A stretch of 64,000 nt of DNA, from NCBI GenBank assembly GCA_023374045.1, contig CM041777.1, forward strand, positions 484,755,594-484,819,593. The letters are read 5' to 3'. The position numbers were made by a program, and so were the translations under genes. The notes beneath the pieces are model-generated. The model saw nothing but the letters and a program-made list of their open reading frames with translations, was not told where the DNA came from and searched no databases. Below are positions 42,475 to 55,805 of this stretch, in pieces. The stretch is from Limonium bicolor. Its lineage: Eukaryota > Streptophyta > Magnoliopsida > Caryophyllales > Plumbaginaceae. Each line of letters starts with the position of its first letter. Position 1 is the first letter of the stretch.

Positions 42475-45400
42475 TGTATGTGATGACATGTATACTTCCC
42501 TGTCTTGTTTGCCGGAGTTTGTGTTGGTTCGCTTAATTAGATGCGGCACCTGTTTTGTGTTTCATTGAGTTGCGCGATGGCACTTCCATTGATCGTGCTG
42601 GACTCTTGTTTTCTTATTGATCGACTGATTGATCGATAGGTGGACTTTTTGCCTTCGCAGATTGAGGTCCGCCAAAACACCGCAGAGGCGTAGCCATTTG
42701 ACTGAGGCATTTTTTTTCTCATCATCTTCTGTGTCTAACAGAATTCGGAAGGTACATTTTAGGAATCACTTATTTCAAGCGGTGTTAACGATATTATTTG
42801 ACTTTTGGCGTAGGATCAGATAAGAAGTGCCGCTGAAAATGCGATTGTGAGCACAGACGAATCAACTGCTGACGAGACTGTGCCCGTAGTACGTTGAAAA
42901 TTCGTTGTCTTGTTATTTTGTATCTATTACTTGTATTTGCTTTTATTTTCTCCTCTCCCGCGTAAGATTGGGAATCGTAAATGATATGAAAGAAAAGATT
43001 CTAAATGCCGCTCTTATTTTCTGTTCTGCGTTTTTCTTCGCCCTCTCGGTCGTGCTTCAGAGTCCAGATTGCTGTCTAAATGGAACTCAACATTTCAGAA
43101 GCAAAATGATCAGATTTAAAATAAGATTTCTTGGAGGTTCTATGTTGTCTAATTGCTGATGAATGTCTTAATTAGACGGAAATCCCAATCTCTCTCTCTA
43201 CATGAGAAATATATGCTATTCTATCTTAAGATGTGCAGAATGTAGTCTGACGCTTATCTAAGATTCTGAAATTATTTGATAGTACTATATTCTGATAATA
43301 ATCAACTGCTCGTTTTCTGTCCCAGGCAATCCCCGCCACAATTCATACACAGTTTATGAAGCTTAGACCTTAAATAATATCTTTCTCTCCTGTCTTCTAT
43401 TATTTGATTTGATGGATATATTTTGCTTATTATACAAATGAAGTACAGTGGTCACTAGATCTATCAGTATAGATAACTGGCCTCACTTTACCGGTTATCT
43501 TAAAGGTTTACATGATTATCCAGCCTGAGGACAGAACTTAATCTCTGTCTGTTCTATAAAATTAGCAGATTTATCGTACTTTTTTATATCCAAACTGTAA
43601 CACTTTGATTACTTGAAAAGGAAGAGGCTCCCAGAGAAATGGATGCAGCTTCATCATTCCAAGTTCTCCCGGGACAAGCTTTCCCACTGGGAGTATCAAG
43701 GGTGGAGAATGGAATAAACTTTGCCATTTTTTCACAGCATGCAACTGCTGTCACACTATGCTTAGTGATCCCTGGCAGGTTGATTTTCTTCTCACATGAT
43801 TGATAGGCTGAACTGATTGTGCACTGTTTTTGGTGATTTAAATCTTAAACTGTGCATCTGCTCTTCTACTTATGATGTCGGTCTCTTATATCTCCTACAA
43901 ATTTAATACCTTTTACCACAATTTGGTGCTTGTTACTGCAGCTCATGTGACCCAGTGGATGGAGAAATTACAGAATTCATACTGGACCCCAATGTCAACA
44001 GGACTGGAGATATATGGCATGTCTGCTTCGAGGTGATTACATCTCCATAGACATTCTGTTTCAATTATGTAGAAGGCTCCTGGGACACCTTCTCTGTGAA
44101 GAACTAAGTTTTTTTTATTCGTTTGTATGAAGAGTGAAAGTTAATCTTCGATGAATAACTAAGAGCCCAATATTCAAAATTGTGTGCCTGTCTTCTTTTA
44201 ATGTGCATGCTGGATCTTATTCCGGAAGGAAATTAGCGTGTGCAATACTTTCTAGGTTGGGAAGCATGTCTCCTGTTTTTTTCCTCTGGCCTTCTGACAT
44301 CTGAAACTTCATGCTCCTGTTTATTGTAGGGACTTCCCCACAGGAATGTTTTATATGGTTATAGAATGGATGGTCCTCAACAATGGGATCAAGGCCATCG
44401 ATTTGACAGCAGCTGCATTCTCATTGACCCCTATGCAAAACTTGTTGAAGGACGCCGTTGTTTTGGAGATGAAAGCAAGAGAATGTCAAAGTTCTGGGGA
44501 ACATATGACCTTGATTCGTTACCCTTTGACTGGGGAGATGATTACACAGCCCCTGGCATACCAGAGGTAAATTACATGAAAGATCTCACGCTGCTTACTT
44601 TTTATTCTGAGCTAATTTTGTGCACCATAGAATTGGGAGATATTCATAATCACTGAATACTCCGCTGTTCCAAATGCTGGAAGTGGTACATTCATAAAGC
44701 TGTTTCAACTGTTATATTTAAAGTTGGATATATCCAGTTGCTTCCTTTTCTCTCTTGCTCTTACTGCTGACCCATAACTCATAGTCCTTGCAGCTTGCAA
44801 TAATCCTACTTCTCTGTCAAACCATCGCTTATTCTTAGCTTCATGTATCATGCTTCAATGTTATGTACTTTATTTTTTATGTGATTCATTAAGTGATCTA
44901 CCTTTTTTGCAGAAAGATCTTGTTATATACGAAATGAATGTGCGCGCATTTACAAAAGATGAATCAAGTGGCTTGGATCCTGGTATACGTGGGAGTTACC
45001 TTGGAGTCATTGAGAAGGTAGTAAGCTACTGATCTTGTTGTATGGGAAGACCTGGTTAGGGTTTCTGATGCTGAGGACATATTTTGGGTGAAGTTTTTTA
45101 GTATCTGTTGAATTTACAAAGTGCCATTTTATGATTTGTCCTACGTAGATTCCTCATCTTCTGGACCTTGGTGTCAATGCTGTGGAATTACTTCCAGTTT
45201 TTGAGTTTGATGAGATGGAGCTCAAACGGCGTCCAAACCCTAGAGATCACATGGTCAGTTATTATATGTTGTCTCTATTATAATATATATATTATATGGC
45301 CACCAAGAGTAACATGTTCTGCAGTTTTCACTGTCCGTGTGTGTATATCTTCTTGTTTTCTCTTTTCTGAGTACACTGCTGAAATCTTGTGTGATATATG

Positions 45401-48400
45401 ACATGCCTGAATTTTAAAGGTAAATACCTGGGGATATTCAACTATCAACTTCTTTGCTCCTATGAGTCGCTATGCATCAGCTGGTGGAGGACCTAGCAAC
45501 GCATCTCAGGAGTTCAAAAAAATGGTTAAAGCATTGCACAATGCTGGAATTGAGGTTGGTTACCACTTGAAAAAGATCGGTGGCTTGAGAGTAATTGATT
45601 TTCTTTCTTTTGCTAATAAGCGAAGCACCTCTATGATCTCTTTTTTCCATAACTCCTTTTCATAAATATGCCGTCCATCTATCAGATAATACTGGATGTT
45701 GTGTATAATCATACTAATGAAGCTGATGATGAGTTTCCCTACACCACTTCATTTCGCGGCATAGATAACAAGGTAATATTTAGTATGGGGTGTAAATATG
45801 GCCAACATAACATCTCAAGATGTGATTTTAAGCCTTAACTCTTCTTTCTCAGTTTTCACCTCTTTTGCTTTTCTTCTTGACACCATTTTACATGCACCTG
45901 CAGGTCTATTACATGCTAGATCCCTGTAATGGTGGCAAGTTGCTCAATTTCTCTGGCTGTGGTAAGCATTTTGCTCGATAATATTTCATCATCATATGTT
46001 CCCTACAAAATTTGTCCTATAGAATATCATGTGCTGTCTATAAACTTACATTCTTTATGGTCTGTCATTTCATGCCCTTAAGGATGCAGTTAATAGACTA
46101 GAGCGTCAAAATATACTTATTGCAAGCAGGTTCTAGGAGTGTCTTATTATATATGATACATGATTCTTAATTCATTTAATTGGAGCAGTCTGTTATACCA
46201 GTTCTACATCCTAAAAAGGGCGGCAATCCATCTTGTTATACCGTTTTCAGGAAGATCTCATCACTCAAGATAATTAGAATTATATTAACAATCAAAATAG
46301 GAGGCTAAATTAATGTTGCTTAATGATAACATGCTTTATTGTGCACAAAGATAAAATATTCAAATATTTTCTCCCGATCTGCTGATTTCTCCATATATGC
46401 ATTTTTCTCACATTTACCTCCTTGGATTCCAGGAAACACATTGAATTGCAATCACCCTGTGGTCATGGAACTTATTCTTGACAGCTTGAAACACTGGTAC
46501 GAGCACATTTAGCAATTTTCCTTGAATTACATGAATGCTTATGCTTACTTTGCCCGCTTTCTGAAGCATTGTTGTGAGAGTATAGCTTTACTTCTTGACC
46601 TGACTTCAGGAGCCTTGCATGGTTTTTTAATCTGGTTATCGTTATGCTCTTTCCTGTTTTGAAATTACAAGTGCTTTTGTTCTGTGCTCTTAAGATTGAT
46701 GAAAATCTTAAGTTGACTTCATAGTTATATCCTTATATAAGTGGTGATCTCTTAATATCCAAGCAGGGTGCTTTTGCATCTTTTCTCATGTTAGCAATGT
46801 TTATTCATAGCCCATCAATCATCTTGCTCAGTTATTATATTTCTTGATCAATGAAGGGTCAATGAGTACCATGTAGATGGATTCCGGTTTGACCTTGCTA
46901 GTGTTCTTTGTCGGGGAACAGATGGTTCGCCTCTCAGTTCGCCTCCTCTTGTGAAGGTAACACTTTCATCTAGTTATGTATTATCGTTCCCTTATAATGT
47001 TTCTTTGTCATTTTGAAACATGTAATAAAGATTGCTCTGTGTCAAATGAAAATAATATGAGGATAGGGAATCTCATGACTATTACAGTTTCTGCCTCGAA
47101 GATGCTCTTGGAATACTGTTGTTCATTACTTTAAGTGCTATGCTAGAAGATTTCTTATTATATGCACTGCTATTCAGATAATGTTAAGGTTTGGTCTAGT
47201 ATCTCGTGGTGACACATTTTCCATTTCATATGGATCAGGCCATTGCTAAAGACCCTGTTCTCTCAAAGTGCAAAATTATCTCAGAACCTTGGGACTGTGG
47301 AGGCCTGTATCTGGTGGGAGGTTTTCCTAATTGGGACAGGTGTGCTCTTTCCCTTGATCTCTTTCTCGCACACATTGACATTTGACACACATTAACATGC
47401 ACTCTAACTCTGATATCTTCCTGATAAAAACACTCGGGTTTCAGCATATGACATTATAATCTATTCAATTGAGATGTTCAGTTCAGATATCAATTTGTGG
47501 CCGTCTTGTGTTTTACTTTGCATCTATCAATGTAGGTGGGCAGAGTGGAATGGAAAGTATCGTGATGATATTAGACGATTTATAAAGGTGATTTCTTTAT
47601 AAATTTGATTTTTTGCTGACTGTACTGTGGCACAAGGCCAAGGAGATGCTACTACATATTGAAGTTAGAGGAGGCTTATAGTCGCTAGCTGCATTGCTGA
47701 TTTGTAGATATATTTTGGTTAACTTACCGAATGTAGGGTGATTGTGGAATGAAGGGAAGTTTTGCAACTCGTGTGTCTGGATCTGCAGATCTGTACAGGG
47801 TATGTTTCATTCTAGACTTCAACTCTACTGCAGTGAATTGATAATGTTATGTTAGGTTGGTGTAGATCCATCTGGTGGACGAAAAAGAAATCAGAATCTC
47901 AGCTTACCATTTATTTCAGCAGCTTAGGTAGAAAAATAAGTTCTTGATGTGGATTTGTACTGCTGGTTATGTTATTTGTACAATTCTTGCAAATTGATTT
48001 TGAAATGTTACATTTACAGCTCACTAATTGACAACTAGAGAAATTCATTTGAACTCAGCTTCTGTTTTCTTGAGTAATAATCTTTGTTTCTGTAAGCTAA
48101 TAATTCTATTGTATGATGATGAGATATGCGACGTAGTAATGTGCTTTGATATAGTTATTTCAAGCAGGCTTCTTTTTTTTTCCAAAATAAACATTCCGGA
48201 CTTGTAAGAGGAAGACAAGCCAAGACAATGACAATATGTTGATTTTCTTACCATTCAGGTTAACCAGAGGAAACCCTACCACAGTGTCAACTTCATTATT
48301 GCTCATGATGGGTTTACATTGTATGATCTAGTATCATACAATTCTAAGGTGTGGACCTGAATCTTTTTCTGGATGCTTGATTCATAAGAAGTTGATTATG

Positions 48401-50861
48401 TTGCTGCTTTGTTTTCTCAGCACAATGAGGCAAATGGGGAGAATGGAATGGACGGAAGTAACGATAATTTTTCCTGGAATTGTGGTTTTGAAGGTAATTC
48501 TTAAACTGTACTGGTTTCTGCTGACGTCCGATACAGTTTCTGGTTGCTATTCAAGTAGATAGATTTGAATCATTAGTGGGAAAACTGGTCATTTCACATT
48601 TCAGTTTCTTCAGTTGTTGGCTTAGAAATCTTACATCCTTTTACCCTTGCTAAAGGAAAAGAAGAAAACATTCATCATCATCATTATTGTTGATTCATTA
48701 TTCAGAGGTGCCTTTAATTATGTTTGTCTTTGTATACTTGAGTCATGGTTAGTTTCTGAAGTTGATAAGAAATCTCTGGAGTGATCTCTCCCTAATTTTG
48801 TCTATGTTAGTCTTGAAACCATTAGGCTTTCGAAAATTTGTCAGCTACTTATTCTACTTTTAAACATTTACTTTCCTTACTCTGGATGATTTTTGGTTCA
48901 TTCTAAGTGGAGTTAAATTTGAATGGGAGAAAAAAAAGGACGCAAAAGGGTATATTAACAGTGGACTGGTTAATAAGCTAAAAGTCTGAAGCACTTACGA
49001 AGTTGAATTATGCCTGGCATTCAGTGCGTGTCATCATATTCAGATTTTTTGTCGTTTATCTTGTACTACTAGATTGAAGCGAGTGCGTACTATTTCATGT
49101 AGGTGAAACTACAGATGTAAGCATTAAAGCTCTGCGCTCTCGCCAGATGAAAAACTTCCACTTAGCACTGATGATCTCTCTGGTAACCTTTCACTGCATT
49201 TGGCAAATTCTCCTTTTAACTCTTTTCGGTCGGTTCATTCAGTTAAGCTGTTTGGGTTTTTCACGTTCCAATATTTTTGAAATTAGTCCTCACTTAGCTA
49301 GTTAGATTTTTGACGCATCTGTATGATTTTATGTGACCAGGGAACTCCGATGATGCTGATGGGGGATGAGTACGGACATACCCGTTTTGGAAATAATAAC
49401 AGCTATGGGCACGATACTGAAATTAATAATTTTCAGTGGAAACAGGTAAGGGGGGTTAGTTATTACTTCTACCTCTTTTTTGGTACCTTTTGAACTGCCT
49501 ATACTGATTCCAGTCTGTTGGCTGGAAGTTGGATGAGAGGAAAGATGGGCACTTCAGGTTCTTCTCGGAGGTCATCAAGTTTCGGAAAACACGAGACGCG
49601 TTCAGACGGGAGCACTTTCTTGAAAAGGTGATTATCTCACTTGTTCTAACATAATTCTATTTCACTAGTAAGATATGTGCTTTATTGCGGTCAATGAAAA
49701 TGTCTTTTCTACGCCGAGTTTCTTGTCCAAGATAACTCTCAGAAATGCTTCTTTGTAGTTTCTGTTTAATCCTGTGGAGAAGAGGCCGTGTATATTTTAC
49801 TAAATCTCAAGCAATCCCTTGCCTCCCAACAAAGAGCATAAAAAACTTATCTGTATTTTCCATTTGAAAGTTGCTCATTTACAGAGTAGACTCGGATCAT
49901 CATAAATGTATTTTCCAGTACCAAAAGCTTAAAGTATGTTTATTAATCTTGTGAATGTTCGAATGCATTAATCAAGGGCCTCTGACATAATACTTGGCAA
50001 TCTTGTAAGCTCACTTTGTTCTGAGCTATACGCTACGATATTTGGACTGCATCTTCTGACATGTCTTATCTGAGGCAGGGATCCGTAGCATATACTGCTA
50101 TTTATTAGCTGTGGAACATCGGTATTTATACAGCTTTTTTTTCTGGATCCAGAACCATGTAACCTGGCATGAAGACAACTGGGGCAACGAAGAGAGCAAA
50201 TTTTTGGCTTTCACGTAAGTAATGAGTCAGTGATACAAGTCTTTATGATTTTCTGCATTCTACAGCAGTAGGGAAGCAAGGCTATTTATTTTATACTATC
50301 GAACTGTATCTTCTAGTTCTTTAGTAGGGATTGCAATTCATTTTATGAGAACATCTGTATGCCGTGCTGCTGAAACTTGCTTCTGCAGGTAATTTTGTTC
50401 ACAAGGCTTTGTTTTTGTGATTGACGCAGACTTCACGACCATAAAGGAGAAGACATCTATTTGGCATTTAATGCGCATGACTACTATGTTAAAGTTGGAA
50501 TACCTTCTCCTCCGAAGAACAGACAGTGGTTTCGAGTGGTTAGTAATCGGTATCACAAGTTGGTGCTTTATTTCATCCTCTTCATGCTGTTATCCACAGG
50601 ACATCCGTGATCATTTTTCTCATGTGGGGGATCATTTTGTCTCAAACTCTAGGATTCTGACTGGTTGGATAACCATAAATTCATATGTATTCCACATTAG
50701 TTCTTTTTCTTACTATTGTTTGTGCCAAATGTTTCCTACTGTGTTGTCAGGCTGACACAAACCTTGTATCTCCCGACGATTTTGTCCCTGGTGGTGTCCC
50801 TGGAATAAAAGGTTCATACAACCTGGCTCCCTACTCCTCAATCATGCTAGAAGCCAAGTGA
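42272..50861 (+). CDS. ISA3: Isoamylase 3, chloroplastic starch-debranching enzyme (24 exons)
   Basis: Hydrolyses alpha-1,6 branch points of glucans during starch breakdown in plastids (GH13 family). Joined exons give 801 residues, with GT-AG introns and phase agreement throughout: 42272-42411, 42661-42751, 42814-42888, 43621-43778, 43942-44032, 44330-44566, 44913-45017, 45149-45253, 45420-45554, 45686-45772, 45904-45961, 46433-46496, 46857-46956, 47239-47339, 47536-47587, 47737-47799, 48259-48348, 48421-48493, 49103-49182, 49341-49445, 49514-49627, 50153-50214, 50430-50538, 50751-50861. The Ser/Arg-rich N-terminus ([11 protein letters not shown]) is a transit peptide. A CBM48-like domain follows ([18 protein letters not shown]). 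The catalytic regions are DVVYNHT (383-389), GFRFDLA with nucleophile Asp461, IISEPWD with acid/base Glu498, and AHDGF with Asp571. The last exon ends SSIMLEAK. Many exons and GINFAIFSQ wording favour ISA3 over ISA1; ISA2 lacks introns. The exon 3 donor and exon 4 acceptor are the least certain. Confidence 0.93.
42425..42474. repeat. Compound microsatellite (CT)15(CA)10 in ISA3 intron 1
   Basis: Uninterrupted CT dinucleotides from 42425 to 42454, then CA to 42474, beginning 13 bases inside intron 1. Confidence 0.95.
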
Positions 50862-52366
50862 CCGAGTATTACATACGGTGAAGTCATCAGGTAAGAACTA
50901 AGAAGCGAGCAATTAGCTGGACCCGCGTCTGTTAGCTTTGAGCTGTAGTGGAACTAAAGCAAATTCGAATAACATGTACCTAGGTAGGTATACCCTTTCT
51001 CGCATCGAGTTGAATCCACATTACGTTGGTTTTGTACAGCTTGGTGTCAATTTGTTTGGAGATTATGTGGTGGTGTTTTTTTTTTTTTTTGAAAAATAGT
51101 TCTGCTCTTTTTTTTTTTTTTGTGAGAAACAAATGGTTCTGCTCCGTCAGTTTTTGGATGACCTCCTTTCCGTTTTCCATTGCATGTGACATCCCTTCAT
51201 TGATTGGTATTAGAGTAACTCAAGCGCCCTTCTAGCGCTAATCTTGGGCGCATTAGTATCTGAGAACAATATATTTTGGGAGGCTGGGTGGGGCCATGTA
51301 CATAATGGCCATGTTCCACTTTACGGTAATTGTTAATAAGGCATGTGTACGGAATTTTTGTTTTCTGGGGGCATCATCTAGATCAGATATAGTCATTTGG
51401 CACCCCCATGTACCTAAAGTTTTACGTAAAAATCAACGGTAGGTTGCGGAGGCATTATTATTGGTATTTCAATAATAGTAATAAGTAATAAATATCTCTG
51501 CAGCCCATTCGAAGCTAGACATTGTAACATCAGCTTTTCCATTCCCATGCATATTCTGTTCTGGTTCGCTGGGTTGTCACACATCAATAATAATGCCGTA
51601 AGAGTTCTATGCGATGCCCACACCGTACATATTTCAGACTCTCTATGCTTCTCTGGAAGGTTGGCTCTTTACAAGCTCCTTTCTTAATGTTGTATACCTG
51701 CCTTTCCTTTCCTCCCCGTAGTATTTCCTTTGGTGGACAAAAGGAAAACGAAACGATCGCACATTGTACATATACAGATTGGCAAGGTGGGGGACCTTTC
51801 TCAATATGACATCCTAACAAGTGGTTGGTACATCGTCGTCTAAACTCTAAGGAATTGTATTGTACAACAAGGAAACTAACTAGGCATTATACTCTGGAAA
51901 TATATAGTTGCACTGATATGCGGCTTAGATCTGACATTCAAACAATTGATGTGATCATGCGGTCCTGATTCTCTGTGGTTATCTCGCAGCTAGCTATGCG
52001 CTTCTTGATCATTTTTTTCATGAAAATAGTAATTTGGGAATTAACTGGGACTGACTTGCAATATATTAAAGGTAATTTAAATTAGACCCACGATTGAACT
52101 GAAAGAATGTGTACAACAGTAACTATAAGTAGAATCAAGAACTGGATTGAGACGTAAAACTTGCTTATATTTGTACCTTTTTTGTTTGCGTACTTTGAAT
52201 AAAGTAAACCTACAAAGAAGAGAATTAGTACAATGATTTATTCTTTTTTTTTTTTGCCTTTTAAAAGATTTCCAGAACTTTGAAGCGAAGCCAATTATTA
52301 TGGGTCGCATTGGCAAGCACCAAGGAAAACAAAGAACCGGCAGGCGCCTTCAATTCTTATGAAAAG
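50862..52366. other. ISA3 3' flank and intergenic DNA
   Basis: The first few hundred bases are probably the 3' untranslated region of ISA3; a GTAAG near 50891 could be a donor of a 3' intron. Two long T tracts occur at about 51067-51087 and 51109-51121. No gene was recognised. Confidence 0.5.
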
Positions 52367-52368
52367 GG

Positions 52369-52708
52369 GGCGTTTGTTTCGAGCGAGGGAAACGGAATGG
52401 AATCAGGAAAGAGAATGGAGAGGAATAGAAAAGAATTTCCTTTGATTTTCCTGGTTGTTTGTTTGAGCTGAGGAAATAAAATAAATAATCGATCAACGGT
52501 TGCCGGTCAGTGGTCAAAGACTGCCGGCTTCCGGTCAATGGTCACTAATTAGCGGTCAACATTCATCAGTCACCAGTCAATGGTCATTAGTCATCGGTCA
52601 ATGCACTCATTCCCTTTCCCTTTCCTGAAAATAGGGAAAATTAGTAAATCAAACAGCAAGAAAGAGAATCAGTCTGATTCCCTTTCCTGATTACCCAAAA
52701 CAAACGCC
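52369..52708. mobile_element. MITE-like inverted-repeat element with GGTCA repeats
   Basis: Ends GGCGTTTGTTTCGAGCGAGG and, inverted, GGCGTTTGTTTTGGGTAATC. The next inner parts also match (GGAATCAGGAAAG against GGGAATCAGA). Between them 52496-52600 carries seven GGTCA and three AGTCA words. Target duplication not resolved, so the superfamily is open. Confidence 0.6.
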
Positions 52709-53185
52709 TTCCTCAAGGTTTAAAGAAAAAGTAACTATGATGTTGCTAAAACTGGTTTAAAACCATGTACGCCTACTTTTGTCTTCTTACCAAAAAGAAA
52801 ATTAGAATTGAGCTTAGCCACTAGTACAAATTAAGATTATGATCAACTTATGTAGCTACTGGAAAAGATTTAAAAGAAGTGAACAATTGAACATCATCGA
52901 TCACGGAATGACAACTCAGATTTAGCAGAGATACAAGTTCCAAGTATGAGGATGGGCATTCATTAAACAATAGAGTATCTGGTTGCAATTCAAGACAAGA
53001 AGAATTTTTTTGAACTCGCAAAACAAGAAGAAATTAAAAAATAGTAGACGTATTAGGTTAAATAAGCACATGCATCGTAACCTTCTTCTTCCAGCAACTC
53101 TGAAAAGCAGACCCTTCCGTAAAAATGGGGTGAATTGGAAAGTTCATTAATTAGGCAAGCGATTAATGTGGCTGAATGGTCGGAG

Positions 53186-54308
53186 CAATGTTCACAGAAT
53201 CGCGATTCGATCCCACGATCCTACGATTTTACGATCCAAATTAATAGTTACGATCCGGATCGCAGGTAGGATCGGAGCCATGTAGGATCGTCAAAGGATC
53301 ACGATTCCATTGCACGATCCTACGATACTGCACTCTAAATCCATAATACGATCCTACGATCCCATCGATCCTAACTTTGTTTACGGTTTATCTTTTTCAT
53401 ATCAATGTGAATTATATCTTAATAAAATATAAAGAAATAAAAAGTTCTCAAAATATTGTAGATAGTTTCATAATCCGTAAAATATTATAACTTTCAATAT
53501 TGCAACTGGATATTATTAAAACGACTTATATATGTAGATTTTTTGAGGTCACTAAGCGGATAAGGATTAAGATTGGAATATCACTTCTTTTTACTCTCCA
53601 TCATGAAAGATTATAATGTGTACCTAGGTGTTCAAAAATGTATAACATTTAAAGTGTTATTTAATATTGTAATGATTGAAAAATTCAAAGTTATAAAGCT
53701 CTAAAGTAGAAAATAAAAAAATAAACTTAAAAGAACCAATACAAATTTATAAAATATTATTGATTACTTTTATCATTTTTCTTCTTGGTTTATAATTGAA
53801 ACAATAAGCTGTTGGAACTCGTTTTGGCTTTGTGTTCCATTGCTTACTTACTCTTTTGAATGAGGATGAATTGGAAAACCCATGATTTTGTTAATAAATA
53901 ACTTGTAGCTCATAATGTTTGTTGGGAGGGTGATGAAAGAAATAAAAATGCACATAAAAATTATGCAGTCTGTGGATTTGATTTATGTTTAACCTATCTT
54001 ATTAAATTTTATCTTTTTTATGGACAATATTATGAGAATTCATATGGTTTGCTTATCTATAATTCAATTTTGTAAGCATACTATCATTGTTGTGGTCTTA
54101 AGTTTTATTTTTTAATTCAATAATGCTATATATTCTTACTCAAATTAAACTTTATGCTTTAAATAGAAGTTGTTTATAACATATGTATAATTTTGAACAA
54201 TATTTACTCACTTTTTGTAGGATCGATCGATCCCACGATTCGATCCCACGATCCGATCCTAGGGGTCACTTACGATCCTACGCTAGGATCGCGATCCTAA
54301 AAACATTG
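53186..54308. mobile_element. Non-autonomous hAT element (1123 bp)
   Basis: Exact 8-bp target duplication GGTCGGAG (53178-53185 and 54309-54316). Termini are CAATGTTCACAGAATCGCGA and, inverted, CAATGTTTTTAGGATCGCGA. Both subterminal regions are packed with CGATCCTACGATCC words in both orientations, about 200 bp on the left and 80 bp on the right, the usual form of transposase-binding arrays in hAT elements. The 900-bp AT-rich core has no transposase frame. Confidence 0.92.
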
Positions 54309-54442
54309 GGTCGGAGTAAATGTTGGATTCCTGCACTTCGTTTTTCCGTATAACCCACCATCACTATTACTACTAGTTTCCGAAAAAAGAGAAAAGAAAA
54401 AAAAGGTAGTACTACATGTTCGTATTTACGTACTACTACTTA

Positions 54443-54618
54443 GAGCCCGTTCGACGATGGCGAGTGAACGCAGGATTTCCTGCGTTTGCTTTAATCTCCC
54501 TTGGGTTAACAAATTGAGTGCTGCCAACTAGACACTGGTGAGGCAATAGTCTAATAAAGGGTTGACATCTGTCAACTTAATCTACCTAAAAAAGAAATCA
54601 TACCCAGCGAACGGGACC
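54443..54618. mobile_element. Harbinger/Tourist-type MITE (176 bp)
   Basis: TTA target duplication (54440-54442 and 54619-54621). Terminal repeats are GAGCCCGTTCG and, inverted, GGTCCCGTTCG. Size, TTA target and GC-richer ends fit PIF/Harbinger-derived Tourist elements. Confidence 0.8.
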
Positions 54619-54680
54619 TTATTTAACCGCAGGTAGACGCTACGCCCGCATCCAACAACACTCTACAATCTTGTGTATTT

Positions 54681-55741
54681 GGCAGTTAGCAGGACTGTTT
54701 TGCTGACTGGACTGTCTTTTTATTATATTAATTTCAATTGGTTGTAACTTTTAAAATATAAGTCCAAAATGAAAAAAAATTATATCATTGTTCATCTAAA
54801 TCCAAGCTCTTCAAAACAAGACCAGACATGGATATATTTTGATAACTTTTAAATTTTATATTATTTACATGTATATATCCATATATCAATGAGACTTGTG
54901 ATTCATAACATCATTTTAGTGTATCATAATATCACTTTTAATGAATCATAATATCAAAATTAATGAATCATTTATTCATTTTAGTGTATCATCGCAAACA
55001 TATAATAATAAAAAATTTACACAATAATACAACACAAAATAATACTTGGCATATATGAAAAATACGCGATTCACCATATAAGGTTTAAAATGCATACAAC
55101 AATAATAATACACTACAAAACATAAATAATTTTTATTGGTTCTGAAGTTTGTTATCTAATTCATCACTTAATAGTTAATGAATCATAATATCAATTTTAA
55201 TGAGTCATAATATTAAAATTAGTGAATCATATCTTCATTTTAGTGTATTATCGTAAACATATAAAAAATAAAAAATTCAAACAAAATTCAATACAAAACA
55301 ATATTTGGTATGTATGAAAAATACATGATTCATCATATAAGGTTTAAAAATACACCATACAACAATAATAATACACTACACTACAATACAATAATGATTT
55401 TTTATCGGTTCCGAAGTTTGTAATCTAATTCACCAGTTATTACTTAATGAATCATAATATCAATTTTAATGAATCATAATATCAAAATTAATGAATCATA
55501 ATATCAAAATTAATGAATCATATAAACGTTTTAGTGTATCATCATAAATATATGAAAATAATTTTTTCCAAAGTTGTCAAAACATATCCATGTTTGGTCT
55601 TATTTCGAAGAGCTTAAATTTAGGAAAACGGTGATATAATTTTTTTTTCATTTGGACTTATATTTCAAAAGTTACAACCATTTAAAGCTTATTATATTAA
55701 AAATATTATACAATCAGCATGATGCATGACAACTCAATGCC
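54681..55741. mobile_element. Long inverted-repeat element 1 (sister of 55806-56779)
   Basis: Arms at about 54732-54848 and 55563-55683 are inverted copies of each other (words GTTGTAACTTT, AAGTCCAAAATGAAAAA, ATATCATTGTTCATC, CAAGCTCTTCAAAACAAGA). The same arms occur in the next element. The outer ends (GGCA..TGCC) are weaker and no target duplication was found. The core consists of about 2.5 copies of a roughly 265-bp repeat built from TAATGAATCATAATATC words. Confidence 0.7.
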
Positions 55742-55805
55742 ACATGGCAGAGCCCATACATTGCTCCACGCCCCTGCCGCACAATCTAATTTGCCATTAT
55801 TTAAA

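Noticed and set aside
53161..54340. Possible tRNA gene split by the hAT insertion
   Set aside because: Only an A-box-like word is present; no B box or acceptor-stem pairing was found around it.
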